Part shown: piece by piece, positions 12,228 through 23,955 of the stretch
Layout: each line of letters begins with the position of its first letter
How positions within the stretch are numbered: position 1 is the first letter of the stretch
NCBI RefSeq assembly: GCF_008831285.2
Contig: NC_045145.1
Coordinates: forward strand, 3,574,723-3,638,722
Direction: 5' to 3'
Source: Nymphaea colorata
Taxonomy: Eukaryota > Streptophyta > Magnoliopsida > Nymphaeales > Nymphaeaceae
Length of the DNA: 64,000 nt
Translations under genes and position numbers: made by a program
Notes under the pieces: model-generated
Database searches by the model: none
Told to the model about the DNA's origin: nothing
Seen by the model: the letters and a program-made list of their open reading frames with translations, nothing else

Positions 12228-13378
12228 CATCTTCTGTGTATTTAAAACCGACACTGTGTTCCAAGTTAGTCGGAATGGGCATCCGGCCATAGTTGGCAAA
12301 CTTGCTAATCCAAGTCGCAGGTCACTTGAGTCAGTTAGGATCATCCATTTACTAGAACAAGAGTCATTGTTCACCAAATCATCTGGAATCCTCAATTAGG
12401 AAATAATTTTTTTTTAATAGAGGTCAATTCCTATTTTTTCAAAAAGTTTGAAGGTGACAATTTAGCATTTTAAAAAGTTCAATAGGTAAAATTGAAACTT
12501 TTAAAACTAGAGACATGTTCCTCCAATCAAACACCTTCTTATTCAAGGTGATCAATCTAGCCACACCCAAGTCCATTAAGCTGCACGATCCCTGGAAGGT
12601 CTATGTCTGGTAGAAGAGGGTCATTAAGTGTTCTAGCCCTAGGAAGGTTCCTCTCCATCATAAAAGAAAAGTAAACTATGGAACTCAGTTTAGTTCAGAG
12701 ATAGGTAGCGTCTGGAAGGGCATGTGTCCTATAGAGCTACTTTGAAACTTTAAATTTATAGTTGGATTTAAGTGGACCTAAGCCCAGTTATAAGAGAGAC
12801 CCACAAGGGTCACTGCCACATGAACATAAATGGACTTAGTTGTTAGCTATTACCCAATCTAAAAATTTTTCTGGTTCTGCCTTTGCCAGACATAGAGACT
12901 AAAGTAAGTGCCCAATGTGTGGAAAGATAAATGATCCCAATATCATTGGCCAATTAATCAAACCCTAGGTCCTTACTTTTCGTCATAGACATTAGATAGA
13001 AAGCGATCCAGAGGCTTCTATGCATCAGCTGGACCAACCTAGACAGCGGCGTCGACACGCTTTGGAACCACAACGTTCCCAAGAAGTAGGCAAAGAAAGA
13101 AAATGGCAGCTGAAAGGGTGAGGCCCAAGGGACCACGGCGCCGGCCTGGCCGGGCTGGGCCTGAATCTGCCTTCCACGAGCCTGCCCATGCAAGACAGGG
13201 CATGTGACCAAGTTGGTGTCTCTGAAAAGGCTTGCGCCTATGGACCGCGCGAGAGAGAGGTTGTATGGACGTGGTTGCCACCGTTTGCTATTTGAAAGCA
13301 GCAGCTGAGTTATTACAAGCGAGCTAGCTGTATGATTTCCGTCATTTTCTTAGTGTGAAACCATGAAAATCTTGTTAC
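12228..13378. other. Unassigned DNA downstream of the truncated remorin
   Basis: No recognised gene. A half copy of another repeat end, CATAGTTGGCAAAC, lies at 12288 (full element at 41040). On the minus strand two overlapping GC-richer open frames (13039-13281 and 12954-13211) exist. If the sequence upstream at 13379-13466 is really an exon, a splice acceptor near 13291 would open into the second of these frames. I recognise no protein family in either. Confidence 0.35.
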
Positions 13379-13466
13379 CTTGTCAAGTATCTATTTGCTT
13401 CGGCCCCAGCATGTACACCACAGCCTCCGCTAGCCTTTCTTGACATCTGCATTTTCTCAGCAGCGC
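13379..13466 (-). other. Exon-like open segment in phase with the truncated remorin
   Basis: On the minus strand an 88-bp segment is bounded by ACTCTTAG upstream and AAGGTAACA downstream, good acceptor and donor sites. Read in the phase left by remorin exon 3 (one leftover base) it is fully open and includes QMSRKASGGCGVHAGAEA. I do not recognise this peptide. The phase match is one-in-three by chance, so this is only a candidate for a new downstream exon of a chimeric transcript. Confidence 0.25.
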
Positions 13467-13750
13467 CTAAGAGTGTGCCAAACGGTTTAACGAACTTATC
13501 TGGGTAGGACCAAACTAAACCCAAATCCAAAAAATACATTACGCAACTAAAAATTTTCAATTTTTTTAGTGTAAATCTTTTTTCTTTTCAATTAGCTGTG
13601 GTGGAGCCATGGCCTAGGCGGGCCCCCCTCCCTCCGCCCCTCCTGCCTGCCATTGTGATTCAGCCATTGAAGAGCTGCAGCGTAAGCTTGTTGAGTACCG
13701 TACTAACATGGTATAATAAATGAATTCTTCAACAAAGATTCGTACTAACA

Positions 13751-15492
13751 TGTCAAATTGTGCCAAGAGATACACCCCAGGTATCACATTCTTAACCGAG
13801 AGAACTTATGTACTAACATGAATATTAGCTACTTAAATTATTTAGGATCAGGGGCGACTTTGGCCGCGGCCATTAATTAAAGCTGTAAAGAACCGTAAAC
13901 TACTAGTACCTCTATATTGCTTGTCTTCTTTAGAGGACTTCCAGGATAGCCGTCTGGACATATCACCAAGCTGTGAAGGACTTGCTGCGCCTTCCTCTCT
14001 TCTTCTGCTAAGCTTAAATCTCGAATCCATTCCTTCACCGGACCTCCTCTGGTTGAAACCATCAGGTTCTTCCACCATTTTTATGGCATAAGCAGATGCC
14101 GCCACGGCAGTTTCAAATTGACCATCTCTACTTGGTTCATACCCTAAAGGTACACCTTTTAAGCCAGGTATCTGCCATCCGAACACGTTGATACCTTCTT
14201 TTTTCTCTGCAAAATCAGCCAAAACAATAGCTCTATTGTCTATATGGCATTCATCTCATCTCTCTCTCTCTCTCTGTGTGAGAATGAAATGGAAACGGAA
14301 ACACGAGCTCATTTACACAAGAATATTTTTCTTGTTGACATCATATATAGGAATTAAAGAAAATATATGTTAAACGTATTCGTTGGACCAAGAAGTAGTC
14401 TGTCATAGTAATCATCTATGTCATGTAAACTATGCATTTCCAACTGCTACAAATTGGCATGAATTGCGTCAAACTTGCAACTTACAGCTTTAGAATTTGG
14501 ATACTGTCGCACACTTGCACCTCGTGAACAACCAAAATGAAGAATCAAATTGCAACCCCCGGATTACAAATCAAAAGCGACATACTGCAATTTTTTTTTT
14601 TTTGGGGTTTTCTGTTGTCACCAGTATGGGCAGTATTTTGAGCCAAAATAGCTCCTAATGCCATTTGGGCAATCTTGCTATATTTTTGAATCATCAGAAT
14701 ATGCGTGATAAGCTCATGCTATTCCCGATCTTTTGGGAGGAAAAAAAACCTTAGTTGTTCTTTGCATTTTCGTTTCTTTTGTAATTTATAGAACTTCTTT
14801 GAAAGTTTATTAATAGTTTTGTAAGAAAATAGTAAGACTGAGAGTTTCACATTGCTTCCGTTATTACCTTTTCATGTTTTGAATCCTTTTCAAGATTTTC
14901 TCGGGAAACAAAATTTAGAACCTCGGCTGAAGATGTTCCTGCCTAATTGCCAATAGGAATATTGGTGACTAATTTCATTTTCATCACAACTAAGGAAAAT
15001 GAATTTGCCTTGTGATAACAATCAGGTCCGAGAAATTGATTTTCCTGTTTAGAGAACCAGGACACAAGTTGCCGAATGTAAGCAGAGAGTTCCCGGTAAC
15101 AAGACCCTACCACCGTTACGATCATCCAAATTTTCAGCAATACCTCTGAAAGATTGGCCCTTCCGTATGGAGATCTGACGCCCTCTTCTGTTAACAGGTT
15201 CCTGACTTTCCTCTCCAATGCCACTAAATGTTACCCTGTAATCAGACATAACCATCTGGCTGTTAGGACTGAAATTGGAGAACTTATTCTGAGTTTCAGA
15301 TGATGCCACGATATGATCAGCTTTCATGGCACCCAGATGGATTTTTGTGGGCTAGGATTCAAATTACTTTCACAGACTTGGCATGAGCCAAGAATAAAAC
15401 AATTGCCATCTTCATTGTGCAGGCTTACCGCAGTTGTTGAACCAGGCCTTCCATTGTTTTGCCAGTATGAACTTCTGCGCTTCTGTCGAACT
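13751..15492. repeat. Segmental duplication, copy 1 (partner 37237-38993)
   Basis: About 1.74 kb is nearly identical to 37237-38993 in direct orientation. The left edge is the word TGTCAAATTGTGCC; the right edge is CTTCTGTCGAACT, after which the copies diverge abruptly. It covers the first three exons of a remorin gene plus their introns. Introns are as well conserved as exons, so the duplication is recent. Confidence 0.95.
13910..15454 (-). pseudogene. Truncated remorin gene, exons 1-3 only
   Basis: Partial duplicate of the intact remorin at 36026-38955. Exon 1 (15454-15429, MEGLVQQL), exon 2 (15235-15111) and exon 3 (14206-13910) are intact, with the same splice sites and phases. They encode the disordered N-terminal half, including AVAASAYAIKMVEE. 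Exons 4-6, which hold the conserved remorin C-terminal coiled-coil and membrane anchor, are absent because the duplication ends at 13751. Compared with the full copy I find two amino-acid changes (Ile for Val before NVFGW; Asn for Ser in DGF-QRR) and about three silent ones. Without its C-terminal domain it cannot be a normal remorin. It could still be transcribed and joined to new downstream sequence at 13379-13466. Confidence 0.88.
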
Positions 15493-15581
15493 TGCAGGAA
15501 GATGATGCTTTATGAATTGTGGATGCAGATGTTGATGTCTCTTGGAGGATGTTGGCACGATTACAGTTTTTTGTATCTTTA

Positions 15582-15743
15582 AGGGCTGTTTGGCAAGAGG
15601 AACACGGTATGACTTTCATAAATCTGCCTCAAATATTGGAACAAATTCATGAAACACTTGTTCAAGTGGTTCATGAACCTACCTTAATATTTCGGGTAGA
15701 TTTGTAGAACACTCAAACAATATTCCTGATGCCAAATGGCCCT
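15582..15743. mobile_element. MITE of about 162 bp (AGGGCTGTTTGGCAA ends)
   Basis: The left end AGGGCTGTTTGGCAAGAGGAA pairs with the right end, whose reverse complement is AGGGCCATTTGGCATCAGGA. The flanking triplets are TTA and CTA. The length agrees with the element at 4298-4460. It lies just upstream of the truncated remorin, outside the duplicated segment, so it probably inserted independently. Confidence 0.65.
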
Positions 15744-16994
15744 CTAGGGGTACTTCTGTGACTTTAACTCATGATTTTCTTCCTATTTGAGGTGTCTTCC
15801 ATCTAATTTCTTGTATTCCAGCACAAAACAACGCTGCAAAGTCAGAAATCAGCTGAATGTAGATTTGATCCTGACCGCGATGGACCTGCATGAATTATAG
15901 GCCAACTTAGAGATTTTATATGGTTTGTTTTATTAGTAGTTTCTTTTTAAGGCATTGAAGGACGGGATTCTTTGCGTCTTTCGTAGAACATGCTCTCCAT
16001 GAATGTAATGAGAATATCTTCTGTTATTCAGGTAGATATTATTATGCAAAAAATTGTATCTAGGTATTAGGACATGATATTCACTCGATAGTCAATATAC
16101 ATCATGATTGACTTGTCTATACATTTAGATTATACAAAAAATCGATGTAACTAAGAGAGGTGGTGCTAGAAACACCCCCTATATCACGGGTTGGGCTTCT
16201 CTGAACAGGTCCAAAAATATCTGATCCTGTGTTGTAATCTTTCGATCTCATTCCTGTTGAAGGTCCTCCGTTGTACCATAAATACTCTGTTTTGAAGTCT
16301 AAAACCCTTTCTGCAGGAAATACGCCAGTTGCCCCTTAAGCTTTCCCAGACGAAAGAAGCGGTGAGTAATTTCCATGTACCTGTACTAAAGAATTCCCAA
16401 TATTGGCGAAGTAGCTGTTTTTGAGCGCGATTCTTCCAAAGCATTTAGTTGTTCTATGGAGGCTAAGTATATATTATATAATCTACTTGGTGCATGTGGA
16501 CTCAAGAAGCTTTCGGTTGATGTTGCTCGCAATTCTTTTGTGAAGTCTCTGATGCAAAGGTCGGGAAATGTTATGGCAAGGTTGATTGCATATTCAAATT
16601 GGAATCTTGTTTCATATTAATAGTGATGGTAAGTATGATAAGTTGGGGAGATCAGTTACGAAATTCAGATTAATAAACCAGCATAATATTTGCTTGCTCA
16701 TTCTCGGATGTGCATGGAGAGTTACATTATCTGTTGGGTCACCACACATAGCAATAGCTCATTATGGCGTTAAGAGTTTGCATTTGGAATCGTCCATATC
16801 CCTCTCTCTCTCTCTATCCAATAGCACGATTTGCCCTGTGAGATGTGATATTTTTGCAGTTTGCAATGGGCACAGAATTTGTAGGTGTTAATTTTGTTTT
16901 TCTAAATGCCGCCTATAATTCTTCTCTCGTACATTAACCAGTGAAGTGCCTTCTATTTCGCCATTAAAGATAATTAATGCTCAACATGGATGGC
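15744..16994. other. Unassigned DNA with exon-like fragments
   Basis: No gene is recognised. On the plus strand 16318-16362 is an open 45-bp segment between TTTCTGCAG and GTGAGT, encoding EIRQLPLKLSQTKEA. A further open stretch (about 16440-16580) includes KYILYNLLGACGLKKLS. These may be exons of a plant gene or its remnants, but a stop in frame near 16406 and the lack of other exons argue for decay. CT microsatellite at about 16800. Confidence 0.3.
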
Positions 16995-17409
16995 CCTTTT
17001 CTGTTTTTGAAAGAAAGTTCGAAGGTAAATGAAGGATTGAACCTATCCTTGGTGCTGTATCAAAACTTCTGGATGTACTTTCTCGGCGGCCTAAGGTCGA
17101 TAACTGACGACCAAACTTTTTATGGCTTGCCAGCTCAACCTACGATGTTATACTCCTATGAGTGTTAGGTATCTAAGGCTCAGATTGCATGAAAAAAATT
17201 GTTCACAAATACCAACTAAATGATCGAAATCTTTAAAATGGAAAGACAGAAATCTGACATCCGTAAGAAATAGGGTAGTTAACGAACAATAATTACATAT
17301 ATCACCAATGTTGTTGTTCGTTACTACAGACAAGTAGTTACAGGAAAGGTTTCAGGAACCTGCCATGGTACCACCAATAATCTGTCGACCAAGATATATA
17401 CACACAACA
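16995..17409 (-). repeat. Detached fragment of the 1.5-kb array unit, inverted
   Basis: About 415 bp matches the second half of the tandem units at 24-31 kb, in the opposite orientation. It runs from the phrase TTTCTGTTTTTGAAAGAAAG to the phrase TATATACACACAACA. It carries the open frame containing SLVLYQNFWMYFLGGLR on the plus strand, which is on the minus strand in the array. It lacks the hairpin and the membrane-protein half of the unit. Confidence 0.85.
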
Positions 17410-19086
17410 CCTGAATCGGACTTTTCAGTTTAGATGTGCAGCATGATCCAAAAACAGGAAGTGTATCTAGAAATCTGCCGGCCCGTTCAGTTCCCAGCTA
17501 TAAACCAAGAAGTTGGAGCTTGTTCATCGTACTGAAAAAGGCATGAACTTAGCTAGCGAACACCACATTAATAGCCATAAAGTTTATTTGTGAAAAAAAC
17601 GTACTGAAGACGAATCAGAAAACTGAATGAATTACTTCTAGCAGTTAAAAATTCTTTTGTTGTTAAAAATTCTTGGGTTATAGGCCATTAGTAGCTGCCA
17701 AAGTGCTGTTGCCAAAAAAGTTCTCATATTTAAATATCCTTTGTCCCTAGAAGGGGCTCAATCTTGAAAATACCACTCTTAAGTCAAAGAAGCACATAAA
17801 CTTTTCTGGCGATGACAGACAAGCATACATGACGGCAAAATGATCTGATCATTTTAGGGTAACCACAGAAGATAATCTGTCAAATCATTATGTCATGGAC
17901 TCGATTAGAATTGTCCGTAAAATATGTATTCTTAGATTTAGCTGTCTAATTCTTTCCAGCTCAATATATCCTGTCATTAAAAAGCAGCAGGCCTACATCA
18001 TACATGCATTGGCTGATAATCTAGCATTAGTTACTCTTTCTACAAGTCTCCCCAAAACAGCCCTCTCTGCTGGCGTCCGATTTGCTAACCCAGTCATCAA
18101 CAAAGGTATCAGTGAAAATGATTTGAAGACAATTTTTTAGTCCCATCTTTATACATTGCTGGATAAATGCCTCAGCCCATGCAGATATGAATCTTTTCCA
18201 ATCTATAAAACTTCTCTTTTTAACTTGACATATTTCTCCTTAGATCGCTTTGAGTAAAATTGCCATACGACGGATCTGTAAAAGAACTGCATGAACAAAC
18301 ACAAAATCCGTATTTACATGAATGAAAACCTGCGTACGGGAATATGCATGCAATGGGTGCTTTTTTTTTTTTCTTTTTTCTCTTTTGTGGTCTGCAAATA
18401 GCTAGTTGGAAGTAGGCACAAAAACAATTACAGGCGCTACCAAAACAAGAACGCTAACAAAACAAGAACTCAAGACATGCCCGAATGCACATGGTTGCAG
18501 TCAAGGGATATGCATAAACACACAGAAACTAGTTAGATCCAAATATGGAATGAGTCACAAAGTGGCACATTTGCTGTAGAAACGGTAGTTAAAAATTAGA
18601 GGTCCATCTTCAGTCTTAGTCAAAGGAGATTATGACAGCAACCCCATAATGGATCATAACTAAGTCATTGTCTTGTAATGTAAAATGAACAGGTTGAACC
18701 TTATTGTAAAACCACAAGAGGTTGAAGGGAAGCTTCCTCTCAAAGCAAAGCCACTGCACCTCTTCTATTTCTCTCCAACATAACTGTGCTCATTTCGATG
18801 GCACACCCAGTGTGCCATCTCATAAAAACTCTCCCAAAAATAGAAACCCTAGAACCGCCAATTTGTAATAATAGCTCTCTACAGAAATATACAGAGTCTA
18901 GCTCATCCAACACGAATGAACAATCTGCCTCTCAAACACCATTCACAGACATTCAGTAATTGTTTTATCCGTTGTTATCAATTCATTAGAAAAAAATATA
19001 CTACATAGAAAGGCCCCCATAATACTGTTTTTTGATGAACTAACAACAAAAGCATTATGAAAATCGAAGGCCTCAATACACACACA

Positions 19087-19155
<69 letters not shown>

Positions 19156-20739
19156 TCAATTCACAAAAATTATATATCATATAAGAGGCTGTCACAAATG
19201 AAGGAGAGAGTGAGGGCGCCCCAGGACCATGCAGAAAGCCATAGATGTGTGTTCTATTATCAATTTTTAACGAGGTATAAACTATTGAATTTCACCTTAC
19301 ACATAATTGAATTTTTATGTTTAATGTTTTACCCATGATCAAGACTTGACGCAATAAGAATACTTAGGATCTCTTACCTCCCTAAAGAACATACTCGTGT
19401 ATGAGAAATACCCAGCCTAGTATATGCTTTAATTAACAAACTATGACAGAAACATCCACAATTATGGTTCTCGTTGCAAGGTAATCATAAATAGATTACC
19501 TACATAGAGACGCATGCATGCACATGCAAACTTGGAAGCACTGGCAGACATGTCGACATTCTGTGTATTTTGTTGCCTGGAGAATAAGGGGACAGGATGT
19601 TAGGAAATTTTATAACTTATAAGTCAAGTAGGATGAAGAGAACCAGGTGCTGCTCGTGTCCATTGCACATGCCATGTTACTGCAGCTTCCACCTTGAGTT
19701 TAGCACCATGATTATATTCCAACCATCTAATAAGGCTGGGTTTGTTTAGTTCCTTAAGATTCAGTATAAGCTTAATGAGATCACAGAACAGTTTTTTATT
19801 CTCCGTATTTATCGTGTATTCTGCATGAAGTCTTGTCCTGATTTAAAGGTTGATATGCAAAAGCAACAATTTTGTGGGACTAACATAATGAATGCGAAGA
19901 CCCATCTATTCATAACGTCTTCACCTGGACGTGTATCATTCTTGGAAATTTTCCATGTGCGAGTGTGCCAATGAAGAGTGAGAATCATTGTGATACATCC
20001 ATACATTCGGACTGGTTCTGCTCACCTGCACGTTAAACCACCTGTGCCCAGAGAAGGTCCGCACAGCTGAGAATCATCCATCTTCCCTGCATTGGTCAAA
20101 ACACGCCATGGCATCCTCAGTCGGCTCTTTATGTATGCATGAGTCCAACATTTTAACCGTAACTTTCGATTCAGAAATATGTCATAAAGTATTTCAAGTG
20201 GCAGAGGAGCCACACACTTCATTTGTCATTCTGCACTTCTCTTACCACCTCAAAAACTTCTAAACTTAGCTATAGCCACAGTTTGGTGGTAAATAAATCA
20301 GCAGAAAACCCTCCTACCTATGCTTATGGAGGGAAGGATATCTAAAAGAAGGTGTAACATAATAAAGAGAAATGAACAAAAAATTCAAGCTAGTATTAGC
20401 TGGAGCAATACGAAGGAGACCTTAGACTTATGAAGATAATTTACTCAATGGTTCCCTTAATCACCATGTATAGAACACAAAAGAGTAGCTCAAGAATTAA
20501 GCGCCATTAAATGGAAGACCAAGATGACCAACCCAAAAACATATCAAGGTAGAGTGATAATAATAAGAGTGCTTCTTCTAGATGAAAAAGATAAATAAGA
20601 AAAATAAGTGAAAGCGGACGAACTGATTGGCGAAAGGAAGAGAATTCTTCATGAACGCTCTGGCTGAAGGGGAAGAACATGCAATAGTACAACATAATTA
20701 GCAAATAATCGTTCAAACGTACTGTTGTGTGGACATGAA
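17410..20739. other. Intergenic, no gene seen
   Basis: About 3.3 kb without a convincing coding chain. It contains a long AC/AG microsatellite (19077-19152) and a T-run near 18361. It lies 3' of the XXT pseudogene, so part may be its former 3' untranslated region. Confidence 0.5.
19077..19152. repeat. Compound (AC)n(AG)n microsatellite
   Basis: About 25 bp of AC repeats pass directly into about 50 bp of AG repeats. It is a long, probably length-variable, simple repeat. Confidence 0.95.
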
Positions 20740-22115
20740 CTAACCAATGGTTCTGTGATCCGTAAACAAATGCAGGATGTCGAAGCTGAAGCTTGTCTTG
20801 GAAGACGACTCGTTTCTTGTCCTCTTGATCTTGGGAGTTTTGAGACTCTTATGAGTGAAACCATAAATCTGAAGAATCTGGTTGTCTGCAAAATTGAAGG
20901 CCCTCTCCATGCTGCTCAAGCACCTCTCCATTGGATAATCACCATAGCTCCCGCAATGTTTGCATCCAACAAAGTGGGTGACGAAAGGCCACCACCCATC
21001 ATCCCCCAAGCCAGGATGGTACTTTTCTTGCATCTCTTCGTACCGATCGACCAAGGCCAGCCCAGTACCCATGGAGAAAGTAAGAATTCTCAATGAAGAC
21101 CTTATTCATCCACTGCTCCTGCTGAGTGATTAGCAAGTAGATGAGCGCGGACTAATCGTCGGCCTCGAATGCAGGCCGGCTCTTAAGGTTCGCCGTGAGT
21201 ATTTTCCCTGCTTCGTCTCGAATAGGGCCTTTAGGTCCCATGGGTGCCCAGGCATCCAACAGGTCCAGCGACCATTGGCAGTTCCTGAAGAGGAAGCTGC
21301 CCGTGTTGACAGCAATCCACGATTTTTGGTTGAAGAGGAGATTCTCGTAGCCAAGGAGGACAAAATTGTAGTCCTCGTACTTGTGCATCGGAATCTCGAA
21401 GACCATATCGGTGAAGAGGGCATCGCTATCCATCCACCAGATCCATTTGATCTCTGGGTGCGACAGCATCCGCCGTCTGATCAACGGAAGCTTAGCCCAG
21501 TAGCCGGCGAGCTCCTTGTCCAGATGAGCCATGTTGTAGACGATCTCGATCCGGTGGACGCGGCAGTAGTCGATCTTGTTCTTATGGCCTTGAGCAGGTA
21601 GTGGTCGCCGATGGCGTTATCGCAAGGGTTCGGCTGGGAGCCGGTCACAAGGAGGATCCGAGGCTTACCATCTATGTAACTGGGGAATTCCGGATTCTGA
21701 GCAAGCTAGAGTTTCCTCTGCTCATCCCAATCGGTGATCTTAGGGCCCAGAGTGTAGGTCACGTTGGCGAGTCCTGCTGCCGCTTCACTTGGCTTGCCGA
21801 GCGCATTCTCGCCGCTGCCTCCACCGGCGGCATCAGTGCCACCACCACCATCACCACCACGAGTAGCAGCCGTGACTTCAACGTCGTCGTCCGGGTCGTG
21901 ATCAGATCTGATCTCTTCCAGAATCCTATTCCTTTCCTCGATCAGCTGCTGATTGTTGTGGCGTCGCCGTCGCCGCCGAGATTGCCGACACCGATGGTGT
22001 CCCTCAGAACAAGAATAGTGACGAAGCCGCAGAGGATGCTGATCTTGATATTGTTGAAGGTCTTCTGGATCTGCCTGCCTCTGGGGATGCCCGAAGCCCT
22101 CGAGGACATCCTCAT
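20740..22115 (-). pseudogene. XXT5: Dead xyloglucan 6-xylosyltransferase (GT34, XXT5-like)
   Basis: Remnant of an intronless GT34 enzyme that adds xylose to the glucan backbone of xyloglucan in the Golgi. In order on the minus strand I see the N-terminal RGRQIQKTFNNIK, the signal-anchor ILCGFVTILVLR, TYTLGPKITDWDEQRK, AHLDKELAGYWAKLPLIRR, the catalytic WWMDSDALFTD (DXD-type), GSFLFRNCQWSLDLLDAWAP, HPGLGDDGWWPFVTHFVG and ERAFNFADNQILQIYGFTH. At least five lesions break the frame: a 1-bp loss near 21955, TAG for the expected Trp at 21706-21708, a 1-bp loss near 21583, TAG for the expected Gln at 21152-21154, and a 1-bp gain near 21053. The lesions are spread along the whole frame and not at long homopolymers, so sequencing error is an unlikely explanation for all of them. 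The C-terminal end after KRTRNESSSK diverges. Confidence 0.92.
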
Positions 22116-23955
22116 GTTGGGGGGCAAGAAGAAGCACTCTCACCTCCATATTTGCCTCCCTCCTCCCCTCTCTGCCTCCTCTACAATTCAATAACACAAA
22201 AAAGATCTACCAACTGATCCACCTCTGACAACAGAATGAGAGAACACCTCTGACAACAGAATGAGACAGAATGAGACAGAATGAGAGACAGCAGACGGGA
22301 GAGAGAAAGACAGAGAGAATGGATCACCTTCTTGCTTTTAGTAGAGACGGCCGCATATAGCGCTCAAACGACAGGAGCAGAGACAGGAGCAGAAGTAGAA
22401 AGACGATAATTGGTGCTAACAACAATCAGCAGAGGAAAGGGCTTGCTATCAAGATGTATTCATTGGAAACCTGAAATTGGCGCCGTCCGAGATCTGTCAT
22501 TTATATTTACATAAGGACGGAGGCGCGGGTCAGATGAAGCTCACGCTACCTAAATCGGCTTAGCTTTTCTAAAACATTAGAGATCTTGTCGCAAACCCAA
22601 ACGCATAAACAAGTCCGGTTGTGGATAAGGTTGCAGAAGGATCAAATTAGGAACCTGCATTGCAAAATGAACAGTCGATCGGAAAACTCAATGATGTATG
22701 TGCTTGGATAGTTGTTGAATGCTTAAAATTTGATCGTTCTAATGTTCTGTAAATCATCACTAAAACTGCTATAAACTACTATCCCTGCATCACAAACAAT
22801 AACTAAATACTAGTTTAATAAATTTTTTAGTAAATTTTTAAATTGTAACTATTCAGCAAAAACTACAGTATTGAACTCTCCCAAGTATATCGATTGATAA
22901 ACGACTGTCGTTGTAGATTGGAAGCTTGAAAATGGCAACTTTTGAGCGAGACAAATATGTCTGTTACTTCGCATTTCACTGGCTGGACAAATGTGTCTGT
23001 TCCTTTGCCAAGTGAAATCTGTATAAGGATGAAAGTTTTAATCTTATAATCACCTAAGGATGAGTGTTGAGTCCTTGTATTGCCTCTCGACAAAAATTAA
23101 TAAACTAAGCAAATAAGTTTGCACAATTATACCTCTTAATAAATTATATCCCTTAAAAAATATAAAATGGCAAAACAGCATAGCCGTAACAAAAACAGAA
23201 CGTAAGTGGTAACTTTTACAAATTTAAACATAAAACCAATAAGTTCAGTTCACAACATCAATGTCAGAACATCTCTGCCACCATTGGCGTCACTGAAAGC
23301 TAGAACACTTTTTTTTTCCACACCAATCCTTGTTGACTTTAAGTTTGCAAGTTCAATCCATCGATACATTTTTCCTGAACCTACAAATATTGAAAAAAAA
23401 AAAAATTAGTGGTCTCCCTACATCCCTGTACATGCATGGGAAAAGTTAAAGTGATCTATACCTTGAACGATGATGAGATGAGCCGTGCACGTTCCAATGA
23501 CAATGATCAAACATAGCTGCATAAGAACTAAAGAGATCTTCATAATTTTGTGTCAACGGCCCTCATTAATTGCAAGTCCTATAAGATGAGTGAATATTGG
23601 AAGCGTATGCACAAAGAGAAAGAATGAAAGTGTGAGGATGAACAACATCAAAATTAACGAGTAGACGAGCCAACTTGCCGACAGCTTCACCATGAAGATA
23701 ATCTTTAGAAGAAATAGAATGTCGGAGAACTTAACCGGCATACATATTTTTGCAGTTTCAAGTGGTCGACGGTCCTCCCTTTGGTTGATTGATCACTGAA
23801 TCAGAACTGTGCGTCGAATGTTCAGTTGGGATCTGAAACTATATATTTTTTGTTGATGACTCAATTTCTTGTTGTTGTGGTGTTGTTGAGGGAGGCATAT
23901 GTATTCGGCTATTAAGCCGTGAAAGAATAATCCCCGTGGTTTGATGTCAGCAGCA
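22114..23955 (-). repeat. Left arm of a large inverted repeat (partner 31613-33703)
   Basis: Read on the minus strand, this arm first carries one array unit (unit 0, 23898-23136). It then joins, at the word AAGAGGTATAATTGTGCAAAC, about 1 kb that is the 5' flank and leader of the XXT gene, ending at the XXT start codon. The right arm has the same junction and the same order on the plus strand. Numerous small indels separate the arms, so the event is not very recent. Confidence 0.88.
23136..23898 (-). pseudogene. Array unit 0: decayed membrane-protein frame, inverted
   Basis: Inverted member of the family described under unit 4. It opens MPPSTTPQQQEIESS but meets a stop within about 20 codons (near 23840). 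The membrane segment SASWLVYSLILMLFILTLSF (23553-23741) is still open. Exon-2-like sequence follows to 23136. It is unlikely to be functional. Confidence 0.6.

Noticed and set aside
20022-20222. Minus-strand frame starting MKCVAPLPLEILYDIFL, reminiscent of an F-box start
   Set aside because: Only a few residues resemble an F-box helix; no Leu/Trp pattern follows and there are no downstream exons.
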